Assembly (NCBI GenBank): GCA_026989355.1 | Contig: JALSJM010000008.1 | Span: 248,001-312,000 of the forward strand | Reading direction: 5' to 3' | Source: Paracoccaceae bacterium | GTDB lineage: Bacteria; Pseudomonadota; Alphaproteobacteria; Rhodobacterales; Rhodobacteraceae | DNA: 64,000 nucleotides | Part shown: piece by piece, positions 53,750 through 63,871 of the stretch | How the letters are laid out: each line of letters starts with the position of its first letter | Position numbering within the stretch: position 1 is the stretch's first letter | Notes under the pieces: model-generated | Told to the model about the DNA's origin: nothing | What the model saw: the letters and a program-made list of their open reading frames with translations, nothing else | Database searches by the model: none | Translations under genes and position numbers: made by a program

Positions 53750-53778
53750 GAAGGGGACATTCCTGTCCCCTTCTTTTT
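53750..53778 (+). terminator. Strong rho-independent terminator
   Basis: A perfect 10-bp stem GAAGGGGACA (53750-53759) with TGTCCCCTTC (53764-53773), loop TTCC, then TTTTT. Plus-strand direction. It ends the transcript leaving the 53458-53750 region, 290 bp after the nearest long gene. Confidence 0.9.
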
Positions 53779-53890
53779 CCGTTTCCTGAAAACCCTGCCT
53801 TCCTTTCCAGGTCGCCCGTTTCCCGCATCGGTTGTGCCTGCGGTTCTGTTCCGGTTCGCCGGCTTCCGCCCGGGCAGGCGGGCGGGGATC

Positions 53891-55549
53891 CTATCCGCCC
53901 TTGCCCTGCATCAGCGCGCGGGCGGCGGCGCGGGCTTCCTCGGTGATCCGCTCGCCCGAGAGCATCCGCGCGATCTCGTCAATGCGCGCGGCATCGTCAA
54001 GCGCCACCACCCGCGACAGCGTTTCGTCCGCTCCCTGGGTCTTTTCCACCCGCCAGTGATGTGCGGCCCGCGCGGCAACCTGCGGCGAATGGGTAACCAC
54101 CAGCACCTGCCCCCCCTGCGCCAGGCGCGCCAGACGCCGCCCGACCGCATCGGCCGTGGCACCGCCCACGCCGCGATCGATTTCATCGAAGATCAGGGTC
54201 AGCCCCGCCCCGCCCCGCACAAGGCACACCTTCAGCGCCAGCAGGAAACGTGAAAGCTCGCCCCCCGAAGCCACCCGGTTCAAAGGGCCGAAGGGTGCAC
54301 CCGGATTGGTGGCCGCGGTGAAGGTTACCTCGTCTGCACCATCCGGGCCGGGGGAAGCGGGGCCGATTTCGGTACGGAATACCGCACGTTCCAGTTTCAG
54401 CGGGGCCAGTTCGCCGGCCATTGCCTTGTCAAGTGCCCGCGCTGCCCGAGCCCGCGCAGCACCAAGCCGGGCCGCCGCCTCCGCATGGGCGCTCTCGGCC
54501 TGCTCCAGCGCCGCGCGCAGCGCGCCGATCTCGCCCTCGCTCCGCTCCAGCGCCGCCAGCCGGGCACGCAGGTCATCGGCCACCGCGCCCAGATCATCGG
54601 CCGGCACGCCGTGCTTGCGCGCAAGCCCGCGCAGCGCGAACAGCCGTTCCTCGACCTGTTCCAGTTCCTGCGGATCGAAGCTGAGATCGTCCAGACAACG
54701 CGCAACATCCTGCCCGGCTTCGCCCAGTTCCGCAAGGGCACGCGACAGAGCGTCAAGCGCTCCGTCAAGGCGTCCGCCGGCCCCTTCGGCCGCCCCTTCG
54801 AGCCAGCGGATCGCATCGCTGATCAACCGTTCCGCCCCCTCGCAGCCAAGTGCCGCGGCAGCCCGGGAAATATCTTCGCCGATCCGTGCGCTGGCCTGCA
54901 TCAGCCGGCGCCGGCTGTCGAGGCGGGCTTCTTCGCCCGCCTCGGGCGCCAGCGTGTCGAGTTCCGCAAGCGCATGGCGCAGATATTCCTCTTCGGCCCG
55001 CACGTCCTGCAACGCCGCCTCGGCCTGTTGCAGGCGCCGCGCGGCCTCGGCCCGGGCTTGCCAGGCGGCGCGGGTTGCCGCGCGTTCTTCATCAAGCCCC
55101 GCGAACTGGTCCAGCAGATCGCGGTGAATGCGTGGCTTCAGAAGACCCCGGTCATCGTTCTGGCCATGCAGTTCGACAAGAGTGGCCGAAAGCGCGCGCA
55201 GCACGTCGCCGGAAACGCGCCTGTCGTTCACCCAGGCGGTCTTGCGCCCGTCCCGCGTATTGATCCGGCGCAATACCAGTTCGTCGGACACCGGCAGCCC
55301 GGCCTTTTCCAGAACAGCGCGCGCCGCATGTTCCGGGGCAAGATCGAACCACGCGGTTACCTCGCCCTGCCCGGCCCCGGCGCGCACCAGATCGGCGCGT
55401 CCCCGCCAACCCAGCACGAAACCGAGCGCATCGAGCAGAATCGATTTTCCGGCGCCGGTCTCTCCGGTCAGAACGTTCAGCCCCGGCTGAAAGGCAAGCT
55501 CCAGCCGGTCGATGATCAGCACGTCGCGGATGTCGAGCCCCCGAAGCAC
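53891..55549 (-). CDS. recN: DNA repair protein RecN
   Basis: SMC-like ATPase acting in double-strand-break repair. 552 aa. The N-terminal Walker A is in LTGETGAGKSILLDALGFVLG. A long coiled-coil middle (~155-370) is Ala/Glu/Arg-rich. The C-terminal signature ASGGELSRFLLALKV and Walker B TLIFDEIDRGVGG follow, then VTHSPQVAA. It is preceded by bamD on the same strand with a 22-bp gap, a conserved alphaproteobacterial pair. Confidence 0.95.
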   Translation of the reverse strand: MLRGLDIRDVLIIDRLELAFQPGLNVLTGETGAGKSILLDALGFVLGWRGRADLVRAGAGQGEVTAWFDLAPEHAARAVLEKAGLPVSDELVLRRINTRDGRKTAWVNDRRVSGDVLRALSATLVELHGQNDDRGLLKPRIHRDLLDQFAGLDEERAATRAAWQARAEAARRLQQAEAALQDVRAEEEYLRHALAELDTLAPEAGEEARLDSRRRLMQASARIGEDISRAAAALGCEGAERLISDAIRWLEGAAEGAGGRLDGALDALSRALAELGEAGQDVARCLDDLSFDPQELEQVEERLFALRGLARKHGVPADDLGAVADDLRARLAALERSEGEIGALRAALEQAESAHAEAAARLGAARARAARALDKAMAGELAPLKLERAVFRTEIGPASPGPDGADEVTFTAATNPGAPFGPLNRVASGGELSRFLLALKVCLVRGGAGLTLIFDEIDRGVGGATADAVGRRLARLAQGGQVLVVTHSPQVAARAAHHWRVEKTQGADETLSRVVALDDAARIDEIARMLSGERITEEARAAARALMQGKGG

Positions 55550-55571
55550 GCGGCCTCCTAACCAGATCGCC

Positions 55572-56423
55572 TCAGAGCCATTCGCCCCTGATCATCTGAC
55601 GATAGATCTTCGCGAGCCATCCACCGCCCCGTGCCTGGGGCTTCAGCCCCCTGCCCCTGAGCAGGTTGTAGCTGTCGCGATACCACACTGACGAGCGGAA
55701 ATTGTGCCCGAGGATTGCGGCTGCCGTCTGGGCTTCGGCGTCAAGCCCGAGCGACAGATAGGCCTCGACCAGCCGGTGCAGGGCCTCAGGGGTGTGCGTT
55801 GTGGTCTGAAACTGCTCGACGACCACCCGGAAGCGATTGATCGCCGCAGCATGATGGCCACGCTTCAGATAATAGCGGCCGATCTCCATTTCCTTGGCCG
55901 CCAGGTGATCGAAGGCCAGATCGAATTTCAAAATGGCCGAGCGGGCGTAATCGCTGTCGGGGTAACGCTCGATCACCGCGCGCAGCGCCTGCAGGGCCTG
56001 AAAGGTCAGGCCCTGATCGCGCCCCACCAGATCGATCTGATCGTAATAGCTGAGCGCCAGCAGATACTGGGCATAGGCGGCATCTTCGTCGGCCGGATAG
56101 AAATCAAGGAACCGCTGCGCCGCCGCCCGGGCGTTTTCATAATCCTTGGCCTTGTGATAGGCAAAGGCCTGCATGATCAGCGCCCGCTTTGCCCATTCCG
56201 AATAGGGATAAAGGCGCTCGACTTCGGCAAACAGTTCGGCCGCCTTGCCGGCCTTGCGCGGCGGCAGGGACGAAAGGCGCTGCTCGGCCTGCTGGTAAAT
56301 CTCGTGCGCCGAATAGCTCTCGATGGGTCTGGCGCGTTCGCGGTTGCCTCCGGCGCATGCCGAAAGCAGGGCCAGAGCCACCACCAGGCCGACCAGTTTC
56401 ATCCGAGACCTGCCGCTTTTCAT
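55572..56423 (-). CDS. bamD: Outer-membrane protein assembly factor BamD (ComL lipoprotein)
   Basis: Essential TPR lipoprotein of the BAM complex. 283 aa from ATG 56423 (MKSGRSRMKLVG); ATG 56402 is equally possible. The lipobox LLSAC places the lipidated Cys at 23. The mature part consists of TPR-like repeats (AHEIYQQAEQRL, ELFAEVERLYPYSEWAKRALIM, DYENARAAAQRFLDFYPADEDAAYAQYLLALSYYDQI, GRYYLKRGHHAAAINRF). It sits between lpxC and recN, the standard order. Confidence 0.94.
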   Translation of the reverse strand: MKSGRSRMKLVGLVVALALLSACAGGNRERARPIESYSAHEIYQQAEQRLSSLPPRKAGKAAELFAEVERLYPYSEWAKRALIMQAFAYHKAKDYENARAAAQRFLDFYPADEDAAYAQYLLALSYYDQIDLVGRDQGLTFQALQALRAVIERYPDSDYARSAILKFDLAFDHLAAKEMEIGRYYLKRGHHAAAINRFRVVVEQFQTTTHTPEALHRLVEAYLSLGLDAEAQTAAAILGHNFRSSVWYRDSYNLLRGRGLKPQARGGGWLAKIYRQMIRGEWL

Positions 56424-56568
56424 CAACCGCTCACCCCATCTGCCGGTTTGCCCGGGATCATCCTGTGCGCCCCCGCGCCGTTTGTCACTTGGTCGTGTCA
56501 GGTGATCTCCTAGCACAGAAAAATCCGGTGCAAAACGCCTTTGGCACGAATTCGGTGGATCTGCGGGA

Positions 56569-57486
56569 TCAGGCGCGCAGGCGCATCTCGGCCGGGCCGG
56601 TTCCCGCGCCGGGCAACCGGGCAGCCAGATCATCCGGACATTCGACCAGACGGGCGGCCGAAGGGCGCGCGAACAGCGCGCGCAACAGGCGGTTGGTCAG
56701 CGCGTGCCCCGCGCGATGGCCGATATAGCGGCCGATCACCGGCGCACCCGCCAGGGCCAGATCCCCCATGGCATCCAGCATCTTGTGGCGCACGGCCTCG
56801 TCCACATGGCGCAGGCCGCCGGGGGAAAGCACGCGCTCGCCATCAACCACCACTGCGTTTTCAAGGGTTCCGCCAAGCGCCAGACCACGGGCACGCATGG
56901 TTTCGACATCGCGGTGCAGGCAGAAAGTGCGGCTGTCGCAGAGTTCGCGCACGAAGGTGCCGTTGGCCATCTCAAGCACCTTTGTCTGGCGGCCGATCGC
57001 CGCATCCTCGAATTCGATATGGAATTCGATGCTGAGCATGTCCGACGGCTCGAATCGGGCCCAGGCCTGACCGTTGCGCACCTCGACCGGCTCCAGGATA
57101 CGCAGCGTCTTCACCGGCGCATCCAGCCGGCGCAGGCCGATTCGCAGGATTTCCGCGACAAACAGCGCCGAACTGCCGTCCATCACCGGCACTTCGGGGC
57201 CGTCGATCTCGATCAGCGCATTATGCACGCCACAACCGGCAAGCGCTGCCATGACATGTTCGATGGTCTGCACCTCGGCGCCGGCCCCGTTCACGATCCG
57301 GGTGCACAAGGTGGCATCCTCGACCGCATGCCAGAGCGCGGGAATCAGATTGTCTCCGGCCTGATCGATGCGGCGGAACCAGATACCGTAATGGGCCGAG
57401 GCAGGCAGCAGCCTCATCCGCACGGGAACCCCCGTATGCAGGCCGACGCCTTCGAACCTGATCTCCGATCGCAAGGTTGTCTGCAC
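56569..57486 (-). CDS. lpxC: UDP-3-O-acyl-N-acetylglucosamine deacetylase
   Basis: Committed step of lipid A synthesis; zinc amidase. Start is the GTG at 57486 (QTTLRSEIRF follows) with GAGGGAAG six bases before it, giving 305 aa, the family length; the frame runs on upstream without similarity. FEGVGLHTGVPV, the zinc-ligand TIEHVMAALAG and HKMLDAMGDLALAG (His, Asp), and VIGRYIGHRAGHALTN with the catalytic His are intact. It is encoded after ftsZ on the same strand, separated by a terminator. Confidence 0.96.
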   Translation of the reverse strand: MQTTLRSEIRFEGVGLHTGVPVRMRLLPASAHYGIWFRRIDQAGDNLIPALWHAVEDATLCTRIVNGAGAEVQTIEHVMAALAGCGVHNALIEIDGPEVPVMDGSSALFVAEILRIGLRRLDAPVKTLRILEPVEVRNGQAWARFEPSDMLSIEFHIEFEDAAIGRQTKVLEMANGTFVRELCDSRTFCLHRDVETMRARGLALGGTLENAVVVDGERVLSPGGLRHVDEAVRHKMLDAMGDLALAGAPVIGRYIGHRAGHALTNRLLRALFARPSAARLVECPDDLAARLPGAGTGPAEMRLRA

Positions 57487-57826
57487 TGGCTTCCCTCGGT
57501 GTTGCCACGGTTGGTATTGCTCCGGTTTTTCCCGGAATTCCGTCCCCCTGCCACTCCCCTTGCCGGATTTCTGCCGGACTGCCGACGGATTTCCGTCCGG
57601 GGCGCGCGCACTCCGGGCCGGAAACGGACCGGGCGGGTTGTCACCATCCCGACCTAGTGCGCCATGCCGACAAATACAATTCAATCTTTGTAACGGTCTG
57701 AAACATGCCCTCGGAGAATCGGCGAAAACCTGCCGGATCAATCATCGGCCGAGGTGTATCATACTGAAACAGAAAGAAAAAAGGCGCGACTTGCATCGCG
57801 CCCTTTCCCGGGTGTCTTGAGCCGGA
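57487..57826 (-). other. Gap between ftsZ and lpxC: terminator and lpxC leader
   Basis: 340 bp without a gene. Contains the ftsZ terminator (57775-57803) and, on the minus strand near 57691-57664, a weak promoter-like TTGTAT-N17-TAGGTC in the only AT-rich stretch. lpxC is therefore probably transcribed on its own, with a leader of about 170 nt. Confidence 0.4.
57775..57803 (-). terminator. Rho-independent terminator of ftsZ
   Basis: On the minus strand GGCGCGA pairs with TCGCGCC (57802-57796 with 57789-57783; loop TGCAAG) and is followed by TTTTTTCTTTC. It lies 25 bp after the ftsZ stop and closes the division operon. Confidence 0.9.
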
Positions 57827-59464
57827 TCAGTTGGCCTGACGCCGCAGGAAGGCAGGGATCTCGATGCGCTCCTCCTCGGGATCGGGGGCGGCCTCGGGGG
57901 ATCGGGGCGTTTCGGGCACGGGGCGCGAAGCCGCGGGATTACCCAGCGGCGGCTGTTCGCGCCGAGGCCGCTCGGCGGTTTCGCCACCATGCCCTGTCAT
58001 CCGGTTCAGCAGCGGCTTGATTCCGAAGCGCGTACGTTCGGTGACGGGCTCCTGTGCCGGGGCCTGTTCGGCCGGAGCCGCGGCAGATGCCTTGCCGACA
58101 GCCGCCCGCAGCCGGGCGATTGCCTCGGGTGTCGGTGTTCCGGGCGGCGGCGGCGCGGCATCCGCCTTGGGGGCCACATATTGCGCGGCCTCCTCGGCTG
58201 CGGCGTCGGGCCGATAAGCCGGCGGAGGCAGGTCATCCTGCCCGGCGGCTTGCGGATCAAAACCGCCCGGCTCGGCGGCAGCAGGAGGCATGTCATCGAA
58301 CAGGCCCGCCGAGGCGGCCGGGGCCGCCTCCGTCCGGAGCTCTGCCGCTTTCCCGGTCTCGGTCGTTTCGGCAGCCGCTGCGACAGCAGGCGTTTCCTCA
58401 GCCTCTTCGGCAGCGGCAACCTCTGCCATCTGCCGGGTGGCGCTTACCAGCGGTTCGGCCATGCTGCGGCGCGGCTGGGGGGTATCGGAAGACTCCAGCG
58501 CGTCGATCCCCGTTGCCACGACCGAAACCCGCATGACACCTTCCATTTCGGCATCCAGTGTGGAGCCGACGATGATGTTGGCATCCGGGTCCACCTCTTC
58601 GCGGATGCGATTGGCGGCCTCGTCCAGCTCGAACAGGGTCAGGTCATAGCCGCCGGTGATGTTGATCAGCACGCCCTTGGCGCCCTTCAGGCTGATCTCG
58701 TCGAGCAGCGGGTTGGCAATGGCCTTCTCGGCAGCCTGGACGGCACGATCCTCGCCGTCGGCCTCGCCGGTGCCCATCATCGCCTTGCCCATCTCGTCCA
58801 TCACCGAACGCACATCGGCGAAGTCGAGATTGATCAGGCCCGGCCGGACCATCAGGTCGGTCACCCCCTTGACGCCCTGATAAAGCACATCATCGGCCAT
58901 CGAAAACGCCTCGGTGAAGGTCGTCTTTTCATTGGCCAGACGGAACAGGTTCTGGTTGGGGATGATGATCAGCGTATCCACCACCTTCTGCAGCGCATCG
59001 ACACCTTCTTCGGCCTGACGCATGCGCTTGGCGCCCTCGAACTGGAAGGGCTTGGTGACGACCCCCACCGTGAGCACGCCAAGCTCGCGGGCCGCATGGG
59101 CGATGATCGGCGCCGCGCCCGTGCCGGTGCCGCCGCCCATGCCGGCGGTGATGAAGCACATATGCGCACCGGCAAGGTGATCGATGATCTGTTCGAGGCT
59201 TTCCTCGGCTGCCGCCGAACCCACGCTGGGCCGCGCGCCGGCACCAAGGCCCTCGGTTACCTTCACGCCCATCTGTATCTTGCTCGGCGCCAGGCATTGC
59301 TGCAATGCCTGCGCATCGGTGTTGGCAACCACGAACTCGACACCATCGAGCTTCTTCTCGATCATGTTGTTGACCGCGTTACCGCCTGCGCCGCCCACCC
59401 CGAACACGGTGATGCGTGGTTTGAGATCTGTCGTCCCGCCGGTTTCCATGAGATGCAATGCCAT
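57827..59464 (-). CDS. ftsZ: Cell-division protein FtsZ
   Basis: Tubulin-like GTPase forming the Z ring. 545 aa from ATG 59464 ([10 protein letters not shown]). [14 protein letters not shown] and the tubulin signature [10 protein letters not shown] are intact, as are [17 protein letters not shown] and the T7-loop region. After ~320 residues comes an unusually long Ala/Pro/Glu-rich linker of ~210 residues, typical of alphaproteobacteria, ending in the conserved peptide [12 protein letters not shown] that binds FtsA and other partners. Confidence 0.97.
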   Translation of the reverse strand: MALHLMETGGTTDLKPRITVFGVGGAGGNAVNNMIEKKLDGVEFVVANTDAQALQQCLAPSKIQMGVKVTEGLGAGARPSVGSAAAEESLEQIIDHLAGAHMCFITAGMGGGTGTGAAPIIAHAARELGVLTVGVVTKPFQFEGAKRMRQAEEGVDALQKVVDTLIIIPNQNLFRLANEKTTFTEAFSMADDVLYQGVKGVTDLMVRPGLINLDFADVRSVMDEMGKAMMGTGEADGEDRAVQAAEKAIANPLLDEISLKGAKGVLINITGGYDLTLFELDEAANRIREEVDPDANIIVGSTLDAEMEGVMRVSVVATGIDALESSDTPQPRRSMAEPLVSATRQMAEVAAAEEAEETPAVAAAAETTETGKAAELRTEAAPAASAGLFDDMPPAAAEPGGFDPQAAGQDDLPPPAYRPDAAAEEAAQYVAPKADAAPPPPGTPTPEAIARLRAAVGKASAAAPAEQAPAQEPVTERTRFGIKPLLNRMTGHGGETAERPRREQPPLGNPAASRPVPETPRSPEAAPDPEEERIEIPAFLRRQAN

Positions 59465-59640
59465 TGATCGTTCCGCCTGTCTGTGCTCCGCCCCTGGGGG
59501 CCGTTTCGTTACCTGTTCCTGCGGCAATCCTACCGCCGAAACCACCATACGTCACCAAAAAAACACTGTTTTACCCCAAAATATGGGGGGGCCGATTTGT
59601 GCTTCGGCGGGATCTTGCCAACCTGTCCACATGTTGCGTC

Positions 59641-60975
59641 TTACCAGTTATCCCTAAACCATTTCACGGCCCTCCGCAAAGAACGCGCCGGGTATCTTTC
59701 AGCGGGAATCCGGAAGTCCCACCACTCGTCTTGCGGGTGCGCGGCAAACAGTGCCAGCCCCACAACGCCGGAAAATGCCGCCCCGGTGGTGGCCTGGGGC
59801 AGGCCCTGCACCCGCAGGGGGCGCCCCAGACGCACCGAATTTCCCAGGATCCGTGCCGCCAGCCCGTCAAGGCCGGGAATCTGGCTGCCCCCGCCGGTCA
59901 GCACGATCTGCTGGCTTGGCAGACACTCGAAACCGGCAGCATCAAGACGCAGCCGCACCTCTTCGAGAATCTCTTCGATTCGCGGCCTCATGATGCCGAT
60001 CAGCTCGGCCCGGCTGGCAGTGCGGCGGTCATGTTCCCAGTCGCCGGTATTGCCGCCCAGTTCGATGATCTCACGATCGTCCATGCCGGTGGCCACCGCA
60101 CCGCCGTTCAGGGTTTTCAGTCGCTCGGCCACGCTCATCGGCACCTGCAGCCCTTTCGAGATGTCAAGCGTGATGTGATCGCCGCCCAGACGCACGCTGT
60201 CGGCATAGATCATGTGCTTCTTCATGAAGATCGAGATGCTGGTAATGCTGCCGCCCATGTCGATGCAGGCGGCACCCAGTTCCTGCTCGTCCTCGACCAG
60301 GGTCGAGATCCCCGCAACATAGGCAGCGCTGGCCAGGCCCGCCACCTCGAGATCGCAACGCTTGATGCAGCGCAGCAGATTCTGCACTGCCGTGCCATCA
60401 ACGGTAAGCATGTGCATGTCAACCGACAGCCGGTTGCCGATCTGCCCCCGCGGATCCAGAAGGCCGGTGCGGTGATCGAGCGCGAAATTGACCGGCTGGG
60501 CATGCAGCACGTCGCGGCCCTCGCCGATATCGGGCATGTCGCAGGCCGCCAGAACCTGTGCCACATCCTGCTCGGAAACCGCCGCGCCTTCCAGATCGAT
60601 GCTGCCCGCCAGACCATAGGAGCGCACCCGGGCTCCGGCAAAGCCGACGATCACGTGGTCAACCCGCTGATCGGCCATCTTCTGCGCCGCCTGCAGGGCG
60701 GTGCGGATGGCGCGCTCGGTTTCGCTCATGGTATCCACTTCCCCGAAACGCATCCCGCGCGAACGGGTGGTGGCGGCTCCGATCACCCGAAAGGTGGATT
60801 GCCCGGCCAGCGACCCCACACCATCTTCGCCCGCCAGCCGTTCGGGGCCGTCGAAACGCAGAACCAGGCAGGCGATCTTCGATGTGCCCACATCGAGAAC
60901 CGCTATCACGCCCCGCTGCAGGGCTGCCTTGCGCATGTTGCGCATGGCGCGCTGTCTGGAATAAAGTTCCGTCAT
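59641..60975 (-). CDS. ftsA: Cell-division protein FtsA
   Basis: Actin-like ATPase that tethers FtsZ to the membrane. 444 aa. VIAVLDVGTSKIACLV is phosphate loop 1, the inserted 1C domain follows, CIDMGGSITSISIF is the phosphate-2 region, and IVLTGGGSQIPGLDGLAARIL is the adenosine motif. The C-terminus (RRAVKWFRDNW) is an amphipathic membrane-targeting helix. It overlaps ftsQ by 4 bp; 176 bp separate it from ftsZ. Confidence 0.96.
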   Translation of the reverse strand: MTELYSRQRAMRNMRKAALQRGVIAVLDVGTSKIACLVLRFDGPERLAGEDGVGSLAGQSTFRVIGAATTRSRGMRFGEVDTMSETERAIRTALQAAQKMADQRVDHVIVGFAGARVRSYGLAGSIDLEGAAVSEQDVAQVLAACDMPDIGEGRDVLHAQPVNFALDHRTGLLDPRGQIGNRLSVDMHMLTVDGTAVQNLLRCIKRCDLEVAGLASAAYVAGISTLVEDEQELGAACIDMGGSITSISIFMKKHMIYADSVRLGGDHITLDISKGLQVPMSVAERLKTLNGGAVATGMDDREIIELGGNTGDWEHDRRTASRAELIGIMRPRIEEILEEVRLRLDAAGFECLPSQQIVLTGGGSQIPGLDGLAARILGNSVRLGRPLRVQGLPQATTGAAFSGVVGLALFAAHPQDEWWDFRIPAERYPARSLRRAVKWFRDNW

Positions 60976-61874
60976 TGGTTCGCCGTTCCCTCTTCCAGTT
61001 CGATCATGTTGATCATCCGCAATCCCTCAAGCGCCCCGGGCCCCAGCCGCACCGTGGGGCGCTCGGGGTTGCGCATGTCGATCACCGAAATGTCCCGCGC
61101 CAGCATTTCGGTGCTCCCGTCAAGCACCAGCACCCGTTCGAGCGCCGTTACCGGATCATCTTCCGGCAGCAGGATCCGCTGATTGCGATCCAGCGCCACA
61201 TCCCAGCGCCGCTCACCCATACGCACCAGTCCGCGCACCCGCTGGCCGACAGGGGCCAGGGCTTCGAGCAGGGCCAGCGCCTCGGGCACCGCGCGATCGG
61301 CGCCCCGCCCGGTTATCAGCGGCAGGTCGGGACGCTCGGCGCGTGCCATCAGCGCCGTCACCCGGTGGCCGGTGCCGTCAAGAAGCAGGATCTCTTCCTG
61401 TCCCCGCCAGACCACCGCCGGCTTGCGTTCGCTTACCGCAACCTGCAGCACCCCGCCCGGACGCACCCGCACGCTGACCGCGGCCACGGCATCGATCTCG
61501 GCGATGGCGCTACGGATCGCATCAAGATCGAGATCGAAGGAGCTGAGCGGAAAATCGAGGGGCACCGCGGCACGGATATCGGCATCCAGCCCCGGAGAGG
61601 CTCCGTCAATGGCCATCAGCCTGACCATGAACTCGGGGCGCTGCTCGAAGGCACGCCGCTGCTCGGCCAGCCAGGCCTGCAGGTTTTCACGCCGCGCCTG
61701 ATCGGAAAGATAGAAACCGGCAGCCAGTGCCAGCGCCACGATCGGCAGCCCCACCCGCAGCAACGCGCGGAACAGCGGCGTCAGCCACAGCCGGTGCAGC
61801 CGATAGGCAAGGCGGCTCGGGGCCGGATCGCGGCGCGGAGGGGCGGCGGAATCTCTGGCATTCAGCGGTCGCAT
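60972..61874 (-). CDS. ftsQ: Cell-division protein FtsQ
   Basis: Bitopic divisome protein. 300 aa from ATG 61874 (MRPLNARDS). A basic cytosolic N-terminus precedes one transmembrane helix (GLPIVALALAAGFYLS). A periplasmic POTRA domain (FMVRLMAIDGASPGLDADIRAAVPLDFP) and a FtsQ/DivIB beta domain (VSVRVRPGGVLQVAVSERKPAVVW, LPLITGRGAD) follow. It overlaps the ddl end by 13 bp and ftsA by 4 bp. Confidence 0.94.
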   Translation of the reverse strand: MRPLNARDSAAPPRRDPAPSRLAYRLHRLWLTPLFRALLRVGLPIVALALAAGFYLSDQARRENLQAWLAEQRRAFEQRPEFMVRLMAIDGASPGLDADIRAAVPLDFPLSSFDLDLDAIRSAIAEIDAVAAVSVRVRPGGVLQVAVSERKPAVVWRGQEEILLLDGTGHRVTALMARAERPDLPLITGRGADRAVPEALALLEALAPVGQRVRGLVRMGERRWDVALDRNQRILLPEDDPVTALERVLVLDGSTEMLARDISVIDMRNPERPTVRLGPGALEGLRMINMIELEEGTANQ

Positions 61875-62776
61875 GAGGCGTCCTCCAGCAGCCATTCGCA
61901 GAGATCCGCGAAGGAAATGCCGCAATGAGCGGCCTGCTCGGGCGAAAGGGATGTGGGCGTCATGCCCGGCTGGGTGTTGGTTTCAAGCACGATCAGCCCG
62001 GCCAGACCGCGCGATTCGTCCCAGCGGAAATCGGTGCGGCTGAGGCCACGGCACCCCAGCAGCCGGTGTGCGGCAAGAGCGTGCTCCAGACAGGCGGCAA
62101 ACACGTCATCGGGCAGATCCGCCGGCACCACATGGTGCGAGCCGCCGGGCCTGTACTTGGCGTCGTAATCATACCAGCCGTCGGTAACGATGTCGGTCAC
62201 CGTCAGGGCACGTGTGCCCAGCACCGAGACAGTCAGTTCGCGCCCGGGCACAAAGGCCTCGACCATCACCGTTCCGGGCATCTCCGGGCCAAGGCGGGGC
62301 GGATCACCGGCACCTTCGCAGACCAGATAGACACCGACGCTCGAGCCCTCATTGTTCGGCTTTACCACATAGGGCGGCGCCATCACGTGACGGTTGCGCA
62401 CCTCTTCGACCGGGGCCAGCAGGCTTTCGGCCACCGGCAGGCCGGCCGTGCGAAACAGGGCCTTGCTGCGCGCCTTGTCCATGGCAAGCGCCGAGGCCAG
62501 AACCCCGGAATGGGTATAGGGGATGCGCATCCATTCAAGCATGCCCTGAACAGTGCCGTCTTCTCCGAAGCGTCCATGCAGGGCATTGAAGGCCACATCG
62601 GGCGCGATCCCGGACAGCCGGGCGGAAAGGTCCGCCCCGGCATCCACCTCGATCACCTCATGGCCCTTTTCCCGCAAAGCGCGCGCGCACTCGAACCCGG
62701 ATGAAAGCGAAACCTCGCGTTCGGCCGAGAGTCCGCCCATCAGTACCGCCACTTTACGGGTTGTCCTGCTCGACAT
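61862..62776 (-). CDS. ddl: D-alanine-D-alanine ligase
   Basis: ATP-grasp enzyme making the D-Ala-D-Ala dipeptide of peptidoglycan. 304 aa from ATG 62776 (MSSRTTRKVAVLMGG). MGGLSAEREVSL, FNALHGRFGEDGTVQG, TGVLAS-like SGVLASALAMDKARSK, VVKPNNEGSSVGV and LETNTQPGMTPTSLSPEQA are all diagnostic. Tail of the mur-ddl-fts cluster. Confidence 0.96.
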   Translation of the reverse strand: MSSRTTRKVAVLMGGLSAEREVSLSSGFECARALREKGHEVIEVDAGADLSARLSGIAPDVAFNALHGRFGEDGTVQGMLEWMRIPYTHSGVLASALAMDKARSKALFRTAGLPVAESLLAPVEEVRNRHVMAPPYVVKPNNEGSSVGVYLVCEGAGDPPRLGPEMPGTVMVEAFVPGRELTVSVLGTRALTVTDIVTDGWYDYDAKYRPGGSHHVVPADLPDDVFAACLEHALAAHRLLGCRGLSRTDFRWDESRGLAGLIVLETNTQPGMTPTSLSPEQAAHCGISFADLCEWLLEDASCDR

Positions 62777-62907
62777 ACCCGCCTCGTGTCCTTGCCTGGG
62801 GCCGTTTGACGGCCCTCGTTTCATCGCCGGCGCCCTGTGGCCGGCCCTGACTGCCACTGATCCCGGCGCCCGTTCCGCAACGCCGGCCCGCCTCAGGGTC
62901 TGCAGTG

Positions 62908-63834
62908 TTACGGAGCCGTTTCACCGACCCGCATGATTTCCCATTCTAACTGGATTCCACTGTGTTGATAAACCCTTTTTCGCACCAGCTCGCCCAATTC
63001 TTCCAGTTCGCGGGCGCTGGCGCCGCCGGTATTGATCAGAAAGTTGGGATGTTTCTCGCTCATCCGGGCGCCACCCAGGGAAAAGCCGCGCAGCCCGGCT
63101 GCATCGATCAGCTTCCAGGCCTTCAGATCATGGCAGTCGTCGGCCCGCCCGGTAGAGCTGAAACCGGCCGGGTTGCGGAAGGTCGATCCGGCCGAGCGTT
63201 CACGGGTGGGTTGGGTGGCATCGCGCCGGGCAATCTGTTCCTCCATGCGCGCGGCAAGCACAGCCGGATCGTCGGCCGGCGCGCGGAATGTCGCTTCGGT
63301 GATCACCCAGCCCTCGGGCAGGTCGGTCTGGCGATAGCGGAAGCCCAGATCATCCGCGCCGAGGATCGCGATCCTGCCCGCACGGGTAACGGCACGGGCG
63401 CTTTCGAAACGGTCCGCCACATAGGTGCCATAGCAGCCCGCATTCATCCGCACCGCCCCGCCGATGGCGCCTGGAATGGTGCGCAGGAATGTCAGATCGC
63501 GCCCCGCCGCCGCCGCACGCCGCGCCACATGCCCGTCAAGCGCCGCCGCGCCGGCGATCACCCGGTCGCCCTCGGTACGGATCGCGTTGAAGCCGCGCCC
63601 GAGGCGGACCACCACGCCGCGCAAGCCCCCGTCGCGCACGATCAGATTGCTGCCCACTCCCATGGGAAACACTGCGACATCCTCCGGCAGGGCGCGCAGA
63701 AAGGCGGCAAGATCGGCCTCGTCGGCCGGCTGAAACAGCACATCGGCTGGCCCGCCGACCCGCAGCCAGGTCAGATCGGCCAGCGGCCGGTGTTCGGTGA
63801 GCGTGCCGCGCACGGGGGGAAGTTCGTGTTTCAT
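62908..63834 (-). CDS. murB: UDP-N-acetylenolpyruvoylglucosamine reductase
   Basis: FAD enzyme reducing enolpyruvyl-UDP-GlcNAc to UDP-MurNAc. 308 aa from ATG 63834 ([10 protein letters not shown]), a type IIa-like Mur[52 protein letters not shown] (FAD domain), the active-site Ser in SAGSTFRNP and [11 protein letters not shown] are present. 131 bp separate it from ddl. It lies after an intergenic region with competing hairpins. Confidence 0.95.
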   Translation of the reverse strand: MKHELPPVRGTLTEHRPLADLTWLRVGGPADVLFQPADEADLAAFLRALPEDVAVFPMGVGSNLIVRDGGLRGVVVRLGRGFNAIRTEGDRVIAGAAALDGHVARRAAAAGRDLTFLRTIPGAIGGAVRMNAGCYGTYVADRFESARAVTRAGRIAILGADDLGFRYRQTDLPEGWVITEATFRAPADDPAVLAARMEEQIARRDATQPTRERSAGSTFRNPAGFSSTGRADDCHDLKAWKLIDAAGLRGFSLGGARMSEKHPNFLINTGGASARELEELGELVRKRVYQHSGIQLEWEIMRVGETAP

Positions 63835-63871
63835 GATGCCGGGTTTAGGCCATCCCGGTGGAAATGTGAAT

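Larger units (their letters stand above)
53458..53890 (+). ncRNA. Structured 433-bp intergenic region; candidate regulatory RNA or 3' UTR
   Basis: Between the LuxR-hydrolase and recN there is no convincing long gene. On the plus strand there is a possible 33-codon reading frame (53531-53632), then a CCGGC-TTCG-GCCGG tetraloop hairpin near 53638, GCGGC-AAT-GCCGC near 53672, CTTCG-N8-CGAAG near 53718, and a strong terminator at 53750-53778. No known RNA family recognised. It could be an independent RNA or the long 3' UTR of the upstream gene. Confidence 0.35.
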
